Assembly (NCBI GenBank): GCA_015179125.1
Contig: WHVA01000192.1
Span: 62,001-126,000, forward strand
DNA length: 64,000 nt
Origin: Gautieria morchelliformis
Taxonomy: Eukaryota; Basidiomycota; Agaricomycetes; Gomphales; Gomphaceae
Reading direction: 5' to 3'
Part shown: one piece after another, positions 42,896-52,958 of the stretch
Layout: each line of letters starts with the position of its first letter
Position numbering within the stretch: the first letter of the stretch is position 1
Position numbers and translations under genes: made by a program
Notes under the pieces: model-generated
Told to the model about the DNA's origin: nothing
The model's database searches: none
What the model saw: only the letters and a program-made list of their open reading frames with translations

Positions 42896-43149
42896 GGCTC
42901 TTGGGCGATCCCGATATTGAGGAGGTGGTAGAGTGTGAGCATCATGTTGGAAATGCAGTAAGCTCCATGCAGGTTGTATATGCCACACTTGGACTAACCT
43001 CGGTGTCAAATGGCCCATCTGGCGATGTTGCAGCATGACATTGCAGGGGGACTTTGGGGCATACATAGTGGGGGGTCTTTGGAAATGTTGACTGATGACG
43101 GCTTGTCACCTTTTGCTCACAAAGAGAACAGTGTTGGTGAATGCAATGG
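42896..43149. repeat. Inverted copy of the 56.9-58.7 kb segment, right part
   Basis: This continues the duplicated segment after the solo L3 (matches the reverse complement of about 57060-56815), including GGCCCATCTGG and GGGGGTCTTYGGAAA. Similarity ends near 43150, where the Zn-cluster gene begins. Confidence 0.65.
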
Positions 43150-44160
43150 TAAGGTCACATCCCCATCCATGTCCTTTTCCACGTCATCGCGCTCATCCCA
43201 CTCATCCCCAAAACCCTCACCCAAACCCTCACCCAGAACCTCACCTGAACCCTCACCCAAACCCTTACCTGAACCCCCATCCCTTGTTTTCTCCACATCC
43301 TCTTTCCATCTCCCAAATCCGAATCTGTTTCCGTCCTTTTCTCCATCTCTTTTTCCTTTCCTTTCCTCTTTCCTTTTTCCCTGCTTCTCAAACCCGAACC
43401 GCTCCCTGCCAACCCAAAACCTCCCCAATCCAAATCCGAACCCAACCACAATGTTACTTTTTCAGCCACAGTGGTCCATAACCTGATACACTTGTTCATC
43501 CAGGAATTTTGCTGTTCAATCTGCTGTGCAAAATCCAGAATGGCCCAAAGCAGATGGTTGCTCTGCTCCAACTGCTGGTTCTGCTGGGACAACAAGTCCC
43601 TCAACATTGCAGAAACTTCCTCCCTGGAAAGTCCCCCCAACTTCAATCCCCTTGGTCCTGACCCCTAAGGCCCAGCACCTATGTCAACTGTTGGTATGAC
43701 TCCCGATAGCTTGATCGGTGCTGCCTTTGCCTTTTTTGGCTCCGGCCCTTCAGTCCCATACTCTGCTTTCCGCTTCTACTTCCCATCCATGAAGCTGCAG
43801 CGAACCTTGCAGTTCACACAGTCCTGGCATGTGGTTTTCGTCCCACAGGTGCACTTAACCTTGTGATGCCTGCAAGTGTCCCATGGCTCGAGCTATATCA
43901 AAATAAGTCTCAACCCGAGCTGAACTGACCCAAGTACTCACCTCTTCATCCCCTTTTTCCGCTGACTCTTTGGTCACCTTCTGTTTTTTTTTGTCCTGCG
44001 GACCTCGGTTTCAGCTTAGCCAACTTCCTTTCAAGAGTGTGCTTGGACACGAAAATCGGAGCCTGCATAGTTGCCAAATCCATGACAACTGGCTTGGGCA
44101 AAGGGATGTGGATGTTCTGGTCCACCGATGCTTGCCGAACCCATTCGGCTTGCAAGGTGT
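43150..44160 (-). pseudogene. Zn-cluster / coiled-coil protein associated with TE, damaged
   Basis: Minus-strand exon 1 (to 43940) reads PLPKPVVMDLATMQ, SKHTLERKLAKLK, then after a one-base slip at an A8 run (about 43985) QKVTKESAEKGDEE. A 49-nt intron (GTGAGT...ATATAG, ~43938-43890) follows. Exon 2 reads EPWDTCRHHKVKC, then CQDCVNCKVRC: a Zn2Cys6-type cluster in which the first Cys reads Trp. A TAG lies at about 43787. Then there is a predicted coiled coil (LLSQQNQQLEQSNHLLWAI) and a repetitive tail encoded by ACCCTCACCCAAA units. It resembles the opposite-strand chromovirus genes in domain order. The parent element is not identified. Confidence 0.5.
43195..43290 (+). repeat. Short tandem repeat (CCCTCACCCAAA)n, degenerate
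   Basis: About eight 12-bp units, CCCTCACCCAAA with variants. They lie within the C-terminal coding part of the minus-strand Zn-cluster pseudogene, giving a Gly/Val/Arg-type repetitive reading there. Confidence 0.7.
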
Positions 44161-44169
44161 CCAGCCTCT

Positions 44170-45836
44170 AGCTCACAGGTTTTTACAACTACCTGGCATG
44201 GACTATTTCAATACTTTTCAAAAGCTCCAGTTGCCAAGCTGGCATCTATACGGACGGTACTAGCACTAGCCACTGCCAAAGACATGGAGTTGCATCAGAT
44301 AGATATCCAAGGCATGTGCTTGAACAGGGAACTCACTGATAAAGAGACAATATACCTCCAGAGTACCATGCACTGAACTCTTCTGGAAAAGTATGCATCC
44401 TGTGCAAAACCCTATACAGGCTCAAGCAGTACAGACGTCACTGGTATCAAAAGCTTATTGACATTATATTCACCAAACTACTTTTTTCCCACTGGGACAT
44501 GGACCAGGTAGTGTTCTTCCACCACATGAATGATGCTGTAAGGGCAACCTTACCTGCCCACACAGGACTGAGGTAAAGGGATCCAAAGAGTATATATGAG
44601 TACTAGGTCAGCAACTACAGCGGCAACATACCTGAGGTAAAGGATCCAAAGAGAACAAGGTGAGGATCCCATTACCTCAGCAACTAACTATATAGCTGCT
44701 GAGCAGACCAAACTACTGGTCACGGACACAAGTGAGGGAGTATGTCATATAGACCTAGGAGTAGGAGGGGAAAATGGAAGGAGGCAGAGGAAGAAAGGAA
44801 AGGAAGACAAGGCATAAAGGAAATAAAAGAGACCAATTGGCTGTCCCCTGACAGACACCATGGTGATTGTCCTAGTCCACGCTGATCACTGTACAATCGC
44901 CGCAGTGTCACAGGCACTGGTACATCAGTTTAAATCTGGTATCTCGAAGCACGTGGAAATAACAGATCTCAGCAAGCTGCACTGGTCGTTGGGCATCAAA
45001 GTTAAATGTGATAGGGAAAGACGTACCATACACCTTTCCCAAAGGCCTTATATCAAGTCCATCATATGCAGGTACAAGTTTGGAGACCTCAAGCCTGTAT
45101 CCATGCCAATGGAACATGGCTCAATCCTCTCTATGTCATGAATGCCTAAGACTATGGCAGAATGAGCGACACACCTTATAGAGAAGCCGTTGGATCACTC
45201 ATGTACGCTGCACTTGGGACCCACCTTGATATCACCTTTACCATTCAAGAAGTATCTAGGTATTTGACAAAATTCAGCCCTGGTCACTGGAGTGCTATAA
45301 AACGAAATTTTCAGTACTTAAAAGGGTTGATGAATCTATGACTGACTTACAGGCATGTGAAAACTGAACTCACTGGGTACACCGATGCTAATGGCAACAT
45401 GGCCGAATATAGGTGAGCAATCTCCGGGTATGTGCTTATTATCCACGGTGGGGCCATTTCCTAGAGTGCAAAGTGCCAGCAAATTGTTTCCCTGTTAACA
45501 ACTGAAAGTGAATACATCGCTGCCACACATGCTGCAAAAGAGGTGATGTGGCTATGCACCCTCATTCAGCAGCTCTTCAGTATCACAATGTCAGCTGTGA
45601 TGCTGTTCTCCGATAACCAGTCAGCCATTGCACTTACTAAGGATCACTAGTACTACACTCGCATGAAACATATTGATATCCAGTTTCACTTCCTTTGATG
45701 GATCATCGAGCAAGGTGTTCTTCAACTTGTGTACTGTCGCACAAATGACATGGTAGCCAATGCTTTTACCAAAGTGTTGCCGTCCACGAAGGTCAAATAT
45801 TTTGCAGTCGAGCTTGGGCTGTCCACTATTTGAGGG
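44170..45836 (+). pseudogene. Ty1/copia pol remnant 2 (RT and RNase H)
   Basis: RT: APVAKLASIRTVLALATAKD, MELHQIDIQGM, then CKTLYRLKQYRRHWYQKL (to 44530). An inserted ~300 bp including a TRIM-like element follows; RT resumes at 44858 with MVIVLVHADHCTIAA (Y/V-x-DD degraded to HADH) and ITDLSKLHWSLGIKV. RNase H: GYTDANGNMAEYR, STESEY-like TTESEYIAA, LFSDNQSAIAL, MKHIDIQFHFL, TNDMVANAFTK. Several stops (for example 45139, 45340, 45414, 45647). Gag, protease and integrase are absent. It ends in a purine tract before the 3' LTR. Confidence 0.85.
44538..44700 (+). mobile_element. TRIM-like short element, copy 2
   Basis: TGTAAGGGCAACC..., TATATATGAG, two GAGGTAAAG(G)GATCCAAAGAG units, GAGGATCCCATTACCTCAGCAAC. 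It matches the reverse complement of 31150-31325 over its length. It sits in copia RT; the next ~150 bp (44700-44855) is also foreign to copia and may be part of the insertion. Confidence 0.5.
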
Positions 45837-45840
45837 GGAG

Positions 45841-46131
45841 TGTTGGAAAAAGAGACAAACACATGACTGCCTGTGACTCACTGTGTGTTATGTCAGCTTT
45901 TCATTTATTCTCTATATTAGGTATATGCATCTCAACATGAGACATTTCCTTTGTTCTCCATTTATTCATGACAATAGTCATTGAAACTATAAGTAACGCT
46001 AGCTAGGTTTCCTTTCCCTCAGTCATTTGACTACGCTGAATTCAGACACTGAGGTAAACACTCATATTTATTATGTATGCCTTTTGCTCACCTGTACATT
46101 ATAGATTATTGTACCAGTCTATCTTGTTACA
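45841..46131 (+). repeat. Copia 2 3' LTR
   Basis: TGTTGGAAAAAG...CTTGTTACA, 291 bp, preceded by the purine tract TTGAGGGGGAG (45830-45840). Confidence 0.7.
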
Positions 46132-46443
46132 CATTTATTACATCCCCAAGTACAGTGTCGCATTCAGAGGAGTTAGATGGCCATATAGCATCATTGTAAG
46201 AAACAGTGCTCTCACTGTCTGAGTCATTATAGAGGGTGGGAGTGGGAGGAGAGGGCCATTTCCAAGATGTTTTGGGCAAGACCATGGACTTGAGCTTGGC
46301 TTTACGAATCCAGGCAGCGAGCTGCCTTGAGATGTCTTGCCAAGTAGTGAGCTGTCTGTGGATAATGTCCGGATCTTCAGGAAGAAGTAAGAAGTTGTAA
46401 GTAAGTTGATAGATGGAGGGAAAGGGAGGATGAGGCATGTTGA
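46132..46443 (-). pseudogene. Unidentified coding fragment, split by L3
   Basis: The minus-strand frame reads PHPPFPSIYQLTYNFLLLP, then WQDISRQLAAWIRKAKLKS and SDSESTVSYNDAIWPS. On the other side of the solo L3 the same strand reads LTIPNEKLVKI (about 47070-47020). It looks like part of a real protein; I do not recognise it. Confidence 0.3.
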
Positions 46444-47019
46444 TGTTACGACCATGCACTTCCAATTTCTGACACTCAGTTCCGCTTCCTTTCTGACATT
46501 CCGATAATTCTGACAATCCCACCCCTTGTTATATCCCTTCTTCTTTTGACTCTATTACTCCGACCCACTGGACTCGACTCACAGCACAGCAAGACCATAT
46601 GTCCATCCCCTTGTTCTTTTGCCATTGTAGTTCTTTGTTCCCAATTAGTTACTTACCCCATATATCTATCCAACTTCCGCTTCCTCCAGAATTTGCTTAG
46701 TACTACCCCATTACCTGTTGTCTTAGCTCTTTGTGTAAAACCCCCTCATATATGCTCATTATTCTGCAATCAGATAATCACCTTCAATATGTGATTTCCT
46801 TCGCTCTACCTCCTGTTCTTAGCACAGCGAGTTTTTGCAGAATCTCTGTCTCACTATCTTTCACCTTCCGACCAACTTCCAACCTTGACTTACTTGGATA
46901 CTTTCCGACTTCCAACTCACGAGCAAAATATTTAGGATGATAGTTCATTGGGGGCATAACACTTAAGTTGAAGCATTGTCCTTTCTAGTTCCAACTTGTG
47001 AAAATCTCGATACGTAACA
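46444..47019 (+). repeat. Solo L3 LTR (plus orientation) with TSD GTTGA
   Basis: 576 bp, TGTTACGACC...CGATACGTAACA, with perfect GTTGA duplications (46439-46443, 47020-47024). It is shorter than the other solo copies by internal deletions and is the only plus-oriented L3 found here. Confidence 0.93.
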
Positions 47020-47219
47020 GTTGATCTTGACGAGCTTTTCATTAGGAATGGTAAGGGGGAGCAGCTCCTCCGCTTTGTGTTGCCATTCTAGTCATTAGCT
47101 GCTGCAAGAATATACTGGTTTGTCAGACAGTTGTTTTGAGCTGACAGTTGTTTGGGGGGGTGGCGGGCGTTTGCGAGGGCAAGGCGGAGAGGGGGTGATA
47201 GTGTTTTGGAACCCTTCAA

Positions 47220-47790
47220 GACTTTGGTGTCAGAGCTAACACTTTGGTCTATCAGAACGTGTCGTATACGAAACTCCAAGAATATTAAACAATGCTGCAG
47301 CACAACTCCGGAAATAATTTAATATTTGTACCTTGGTTGCAATCCGCGTAAGAACTAGTCCAAGTTAATACAGATGGAAGGCAATACATTTCTTAGCAGC
47401 ACTGAACAATAAACTAAAAGTCTGTAGGTTCGAGGACGACTATCAGGGTCCAAGTATTCCAAAAAGATAGGAATGGCTTCACAGGAGAGTTTGTAAGTGG
47501 ACTGACCTGATTACCGTCAATGCACTGCAATAAACGAGTGACTAGGGTTTAAGAAGTGACTTGTGAAAGTCACTGAACAGGAAAGTCACTGATCAGTTCG
47601 TCTCGGGTATTGGAGAACTAATTGACAAGGAAATTGATTGTCAGACTCACTCTGCAGAATTTCACCTGGAGTGTTAGTCTGGGTGGCTAAGTAGAGACGC
47701 AACTACTTAACTGAGAATTAATACACTAAGTAAGTGTAATAACCCTAGCTGGGGTTAGCAGCTTAGTAAGCTGTGCAAGCTTGGCAAGTC
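47220..47790. repeat. Dispersed repeat P, copy 2
   Basis: Matches 37936-38560. It begins shortly after TGGTGTCAGAGC, which resembles a Met-tRNA-type PBS, so P may derive from an LTR-element leader; this is not established. 47025-47219 is otherwise unassigned. Confidence 0.55.
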
Positions 47791-47821
47791 ACGAGGTACG
47801 TGGATAGTAGATGATGATGTA

Positions 47822-48012
47822 TTGGCTGATTTTACTAACACTTGCTCGAGGTAGTAGCTGTGCTAGTTGCACAGGCTTTGGATTACTAACCCCCTGGCTG
47901 GGATTAGCAGCTGTGACTGGCGCACAGGCTTTGGCTGGATAGAAGGCTGATTGTACTAACACTTGCTCGAGTTAGCAGCTGTGCTAGTTGCACAGGCTTT
48001 AGGATTACTAAC
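47822..48012 (+). repeat. Tandem repeat, ~55-60 bp unit
   Basis: TTACTAACACTTGCTCGAG, RGTAGCTGTGCTAGTTGC and ACAGGCTTTRGATTACTAAC occur as two close copies (about 47825-47890 and 47950-48012) with a related degenerate unit between. The last unit abuts the solo L4. Confidence 0.7.
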
Positions 48013-48489
48013 TGTTGGGTGCATTTATGCTCCTGCACCAAAATCAAGCATAATATATTCAATTTACTGTATGGGGTTTCAATTTCTTCTCACATTGTTC
48101 TTGTACCATGCATTCATTTCTCTGTTTATTTTCGAAATTTTCCAGTTACTCTCTACCTCTCCATTCCACTTTGTTATTTCTACTTTCACAAGCGGCTGCA
48201 CCCAGCGGAGTCTGAAATGACTTCAACACGCGAGCTCTTGGGCGCTAAAGGGCCGGGTAGTAGTACATGCACAGTGAGACAGATTTCCCCCTCTCTCAGT
48301 GACAACTAAATTAGTCTAGTATTCTCTCGATTTATTGACCTAGAAATTCTCTGTAGTGAATTAATTTCTAGGTAGTGTATAATATATTTATAGTGACAAC
48401 TAAAATTCACTGAGAGAGTGAATTAATTTCTAGTCTATTCTTTTGAGCAACAAGTCCATACCTACTGCCTATAATTCCTGTCTACTACA
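48013..48489 (-). repeat. Solo L4 LTR
   Basis: 477 bp, plus-strand TGTTGGGTGC...CCTGTCTACTACA. No matching target duplication (CTAAC versus GCATG), so it may have lost a flank by rearrangement. Confidence 0.85.
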
Positions 48490-51386
48490 GCATGTATGTG
48501 CTCCATGCACCTTTCCCAAAATGAGTTTTCGACGGAGGTCGGGCAACCACTCTACTGGGTAAGCGTGACATGAACTTCATTTCTCTCTTTTTGGAGTCAA
48601 TAATATCCCCCGCATGTTAAATAAGTCCACTTGGAGGGTGTGGATATCCATCAGCATCTGCTATGTACTCCATGGCTTCAGAATTCCCACTTAGCCCAGT
48701 GTCTGCTTCTGGAGCGACCAAAGGGTGAGATACCCCTCATTCGGCGATATGCTCCCCAACGCCAGAAATGTATGGTGAGAAGGGGGAAGGCCATGTGGGG
48801 CAACGTAACTACCCCTCCGATATTGTCTTTGGATTTGCCAGCTTCAACCCCACACTCATTATAGGTGTTCCCAGTGACGATTTAAAGCCCATTGGGCTTT
48901 TACGCCCGGTACATAGCACACGTAAGTCTCGGCGGACATCGTTCCCTTGCCTGGTACTGAGACAGAGTAGCCTCTCATAGTGTTATCCCTGCACCCAGAG
49001 GCATTATTCCCCCATGCCCATGCTTATCCCATGGATGGAGACAGAGTGTTTCTGGTGGGGTTAAAGTCCTACATACCGTACGCTTTGTTTTGACCCAACA
49101 CAATTGATAGATACGAAGGCGATGAAGAAGGAGCCTGGTGTCAAGAAAACCACCCTTGTCGCCCATCGAGTCCTGACAACCGCTTTGTGGTGAGTAGTCG
49201 TCGTGAGGCATCACAATGCATGGCAGGAATATGGTCAGTGCATCCAATCGACCCGGAATAAAAGAGTGCTCTTGCTCATTCCCAACAACAGCTCCCGCTG
49301 CCCTCCAATGCACCCTTCAAAGGAGACACAGCTACGACCACATCATTGACCATGCCACGCTGCCACCCCAATGGAGCCCAGAATGGCCCTGGGGCTCATG
49401 CCGAGCCGCATAAGTTGCTTTTATCATATTCGCAGTCATATGCTGCTAATGTCGAACTGTAGGCGTCCGGCCACCTGGGGAGCTGGGTCTAGCAACGACA
49501 GTTCGCTCTGAACACAATCTACACGAACGTGTGACGACAATGCCTGGTACGTGGTTTCTGTTGCCAGCCCAAGGGGAAAGCAAGTCTAACCTCTTGCGGT
49601 CAAGGTGATCGACTGGTTGGAGAAACGTCCTGCCTGTGGGAGTCCCCGGAGGTGGATATGGTCATGGTTTACAACCGGGACATCCCACCTTTGTGTGGGT
49701 CTGAGTTAGAGGAGACCATTGCACGTCTCCACTCCAACGAAGGGGTGGATTCCGTGACATTTTGGAAGGCGTTTGATATGTACAATTGCACACGTTTTTT
49801 CACAAAAGAAGCCCTGCATGATGTGCATGGGCCCAACTGTGCAATGTGGGTTTATGGGAATAGTTAGTCCTTCAGCCGCTAACCTGTACCACATACTGCC
49901 CTCCAATTTCTTGAATGCTACTCTCATGTTGAATTTATCTGCCGATCGACCAATCGAAACATCACAGGAGTTTGACACTCATGTGCCCTGGTGTTGAATG
50001 CTACCCTCATGTGGAAGGTATATTGCTAGCCAGTCATTGACACATAACTGCAGTTTTCCACTGTTGTAGGCTGTAAGTAAATCACCTGCGTGAGGAATCC
50101 GCTGAGGCCCGTCGCGGCGGGCATTCACCAGGGGCAGTGGAGTTCACCCACAGTCATGTGAGGAGGTGGGGCTTGGGGTCTTCAAGGTGCTCAACACCCC
50201 CACTTCTAGATACCAGGCGCTTGTGAAGTCAATGGGTTTGCCAGTTATGTCCAGCTTGTCACCCAACCTTCCGACATAACATGTGAGTGCTCGGGGGGTG
50301 CATTGATATGAGTAATCATCGCTGGTTGGGAATGGGGGTTTATCTAAGGGAAAGTGCACGTCGGCCTGAATCGTCATTGTGTCGAATGACGATGGCTTTG
50401 CCCTGGTTTTTGGGTTGGGGGTTGGGGTTGGCAAATAAGACTGACACCATCAATGTGCCTGCCAACGGCCCTAGCATGGTGACCAGAAGGATGGTGGGAC
50501 TATTGGGTGTTTTAGGAGCGTGAGCGGACGGCGAGCGCGATATCGTAGCGCCGACGCATGACAGGGTGCTCTTTGGGGCGAAAGCCCTCACATAAAACCT
50601 TGGTTAAGCCCAAACCTAATGGATAGAGTGTTAGGTTTGGACTATGTCCAGTAAATCCTCTTTAGTGCTTGCTTTTGACGTCGATTGTTTAGGCCTTGGC
50701 ATTTACATGCTCACCCTTTCCCAACCCCATCAGACTAGAAATACACCGAGGTCCGCACCCCAGGACTGTTGTGGAAACATGTTGGTGGACGGTGAGACCC
50801 TTGGTGTCTGAGAGGATTATGTAGTAAGAAGAGGCGGGTCCTTGAAGCAGAGGCAGTTGGCATATATGCGTGTATGTATATAATAAGTAATAAGGACGCA
50901 TGACACCCCACGCAGCCCCTGCCAACACCAACCCGAAAGCTACGACCTGCCGCATCCGGTTCAAGCAGAGGAATTGGGCATATATGCGTGCATGGAGGGA
51001 CCATAGTTCTGGGTGCAAGTAACACAACCATCTGGAGGCCCACCACAGGATCATGCAATCGGTGACTGTTCGGTGACTGTGGTACACTGAGCATTTACTA
51101 CAACTATAGCATTTACTACAAATACCTTATACTTGAGTTTTTCGGCGCCGTTGCGCATGGAATATGTCGACCGGGAGGTAATGATGCAAGCTGGGGTGCT
51201 GTAATGACCATGTGCCTGCTTCTATAGTCTGATTTCGCCTAGTATAGCATGGGCTTCAGATACCAATGAGGGACTGGATGGCACCGTCACTGTCGTGTTG
51301 TGGTATATCCATGGCTGGAATTGAGGTGGTCATAGAGAAACCATAAGGATGCTTAGCATATATTGCCAGTAAGAGAGTGGGTTTTC
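48490..51386. other. Unassigned 2.9-kb region
   Basis: Several short open frames exist, for example plus-strand 49652-49867 with CGSELEETIARLHSNEG and WKAFDMYNCTRFFTKEAL. None can be joined to a recognised family. The GC-richer composition resembles the KDZ element to the right, so it could be decayed transposon coding sequence. Confidence 0.3.
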
Positions 51387-51884
51387 TGTTGGGTGCATTT
51401 ATGCTCCTGCACCAAAATCAAGCATAATATATTCGATTTATTGTATGGTGTTTCAATCTCTTCTCACATTGTTCTTGTACCATGCACCCATTTCTCTGAT
51501 TATTTTCGAAAATTTCCAGTCACTCCCTACCTCTCCATTTTATTTTGTTATTTCTATTTTCACAAGCGGCTGCACCCAGCTGAGTCTGAAATGACTTCGA
51601 CGCGCGAGCTCTTGGGCGCTAAAGAGCCGGGTAGTAGTACATGTACAGTGAGACAGATTTCCCCCTCTCTCAGTGACAACTAAATTCACTGAGAGAGGCA
51701 AGTAAATTAGTCTAGTGTTCTTTCGATTTATTGACCTAGAAATCCTCTGTAGTGAATTAATTTCTAGGTAGTGTATAATATATTTATAGTGACAACTAAA
51801 TTCACTGAGAGAGTGAATTAATTTCTAGTCTATTCTTTTGAGCAACAAGTCCATACCTACTGCCTATAATTCCTGTCCTCTACA
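51387..51884 (-). repeat. Solo L4 LTR, near-perfect TSD
   Basis: 498 bp, TGTTGGGTGC...CCTGTCCTCTACA on the plus strand. Flanks TTTTC (51382-51386) and TTTGC (51885-51889) differ at one base; the paralogous uninterrupted site near 37380 reads GTGGGTTTGCCT, confirming TTTGC as the target. Confidence 0.9.
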
Positions 51885-52650
51885 TTTGCCTGGTCCACCG
51901 CTTGGTAAGAAGCCTGGATAGAGAATGGCTGCCGTTGGCAGGCTGAATCGATATGCATTGGAAGTGTAATATATTCCCATAGGCCTCTACAATCCATCAC
52001 ATCAGAAAGCATATTTGGAACGACCTAGCTCCATGTTTCATCAACACATATGGTCGATAGCCATTGAGATTGTTATACCAGTGGAGCCTAGGTGCTCTGG
52101 ATGCGGGCTTGTTCCCACCTGTTGAAACCTTCACCAAATTCCATTGCTGCCAGCTCATGTTCACGCTTGCTCCGCCCCAGTTCGGTGTGCATAGCAGAAA
52201 GAATGACCTGTAATGAGATATCGTTATGTCCATGTGATGTGAGTAGCATAATGATACCAGTGGAGCTTGGATGAGGGCATGCAGGCTTGATGCTGCCTGG
52301 TCAAACATTGACCCAACTGCCTAGCTAGAACATCACCCTTGTCTTCACCCCGCTCCACTGCAGTGGCTGTAGCAGCAAGAATGATCTGTGATGACATATG
52401 GTTAGGTCACGGTGATGTGAGTCGCATAACACAGCATATTCAGGGCGACATAGATGCATGTTTCCTCCCCCTTATGATTCATAACCATTTATATGCTTAT
52501 AGCCGTGGAGGTTCGATGTGGCACATGCAGGCCAGATGCCGCTTGATCATATGTTTGCCCAATTGCCTAGCTGGAACTTCATGTTGGTATTTGGTCAGCT
52601 CCCATCCCACCGCTCGCTCACATGTACACACCCCTTCGCGCTCCATAGTC
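51885..52650 (+). repeat. Subterminal repeat block, left
   Basis: Three units sharing GTTATACCAGTGGAGC-type starts, a GGCTTGATGCTGCCTG motif, CCTAGCTRGAAC, TGTAGCAGCAAGAATGA and GTTAGGTCACGGTGATGTGAG. Related single or double units occur at 37.4, 39.3 and 58.4 kb. Confidence 0.65.
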
Positions 52651-52958
52651 GATCTACTAGCTAGTGTTCCGAGTAGTATAAAGTAGCTATCCATGTATGT
52701 TGAATAACTAGACAGCATTCTCTGTCTACTTCCGTGTGATCCCCAGTCTGAAGTTCCTTGTAATGTTCACTGCCGCTCTTGCTTAAGTGGCACAGCCTAC
52801 CGAGACATTTGTACACTACTCCCACGTAGAGTAGCACCATCGAGTCCCATCCCAGAACTCTCACTTCATCCACAGGGATATCCGAGAATAGCATCGAGAT
52901 ATATTTCTACTGTCCCCAGACCAAACCGCTGAAGACCTTTTATCTACACGAGGGACCG

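Noticed and set aside
47205-47235. TGGTGTCAGAGC as a Met-tRNA primer-binding site of a further LTR element
   Set aside because: No LTR end directly upstream and the related copy at 37.93 kb does not preserve the motif.
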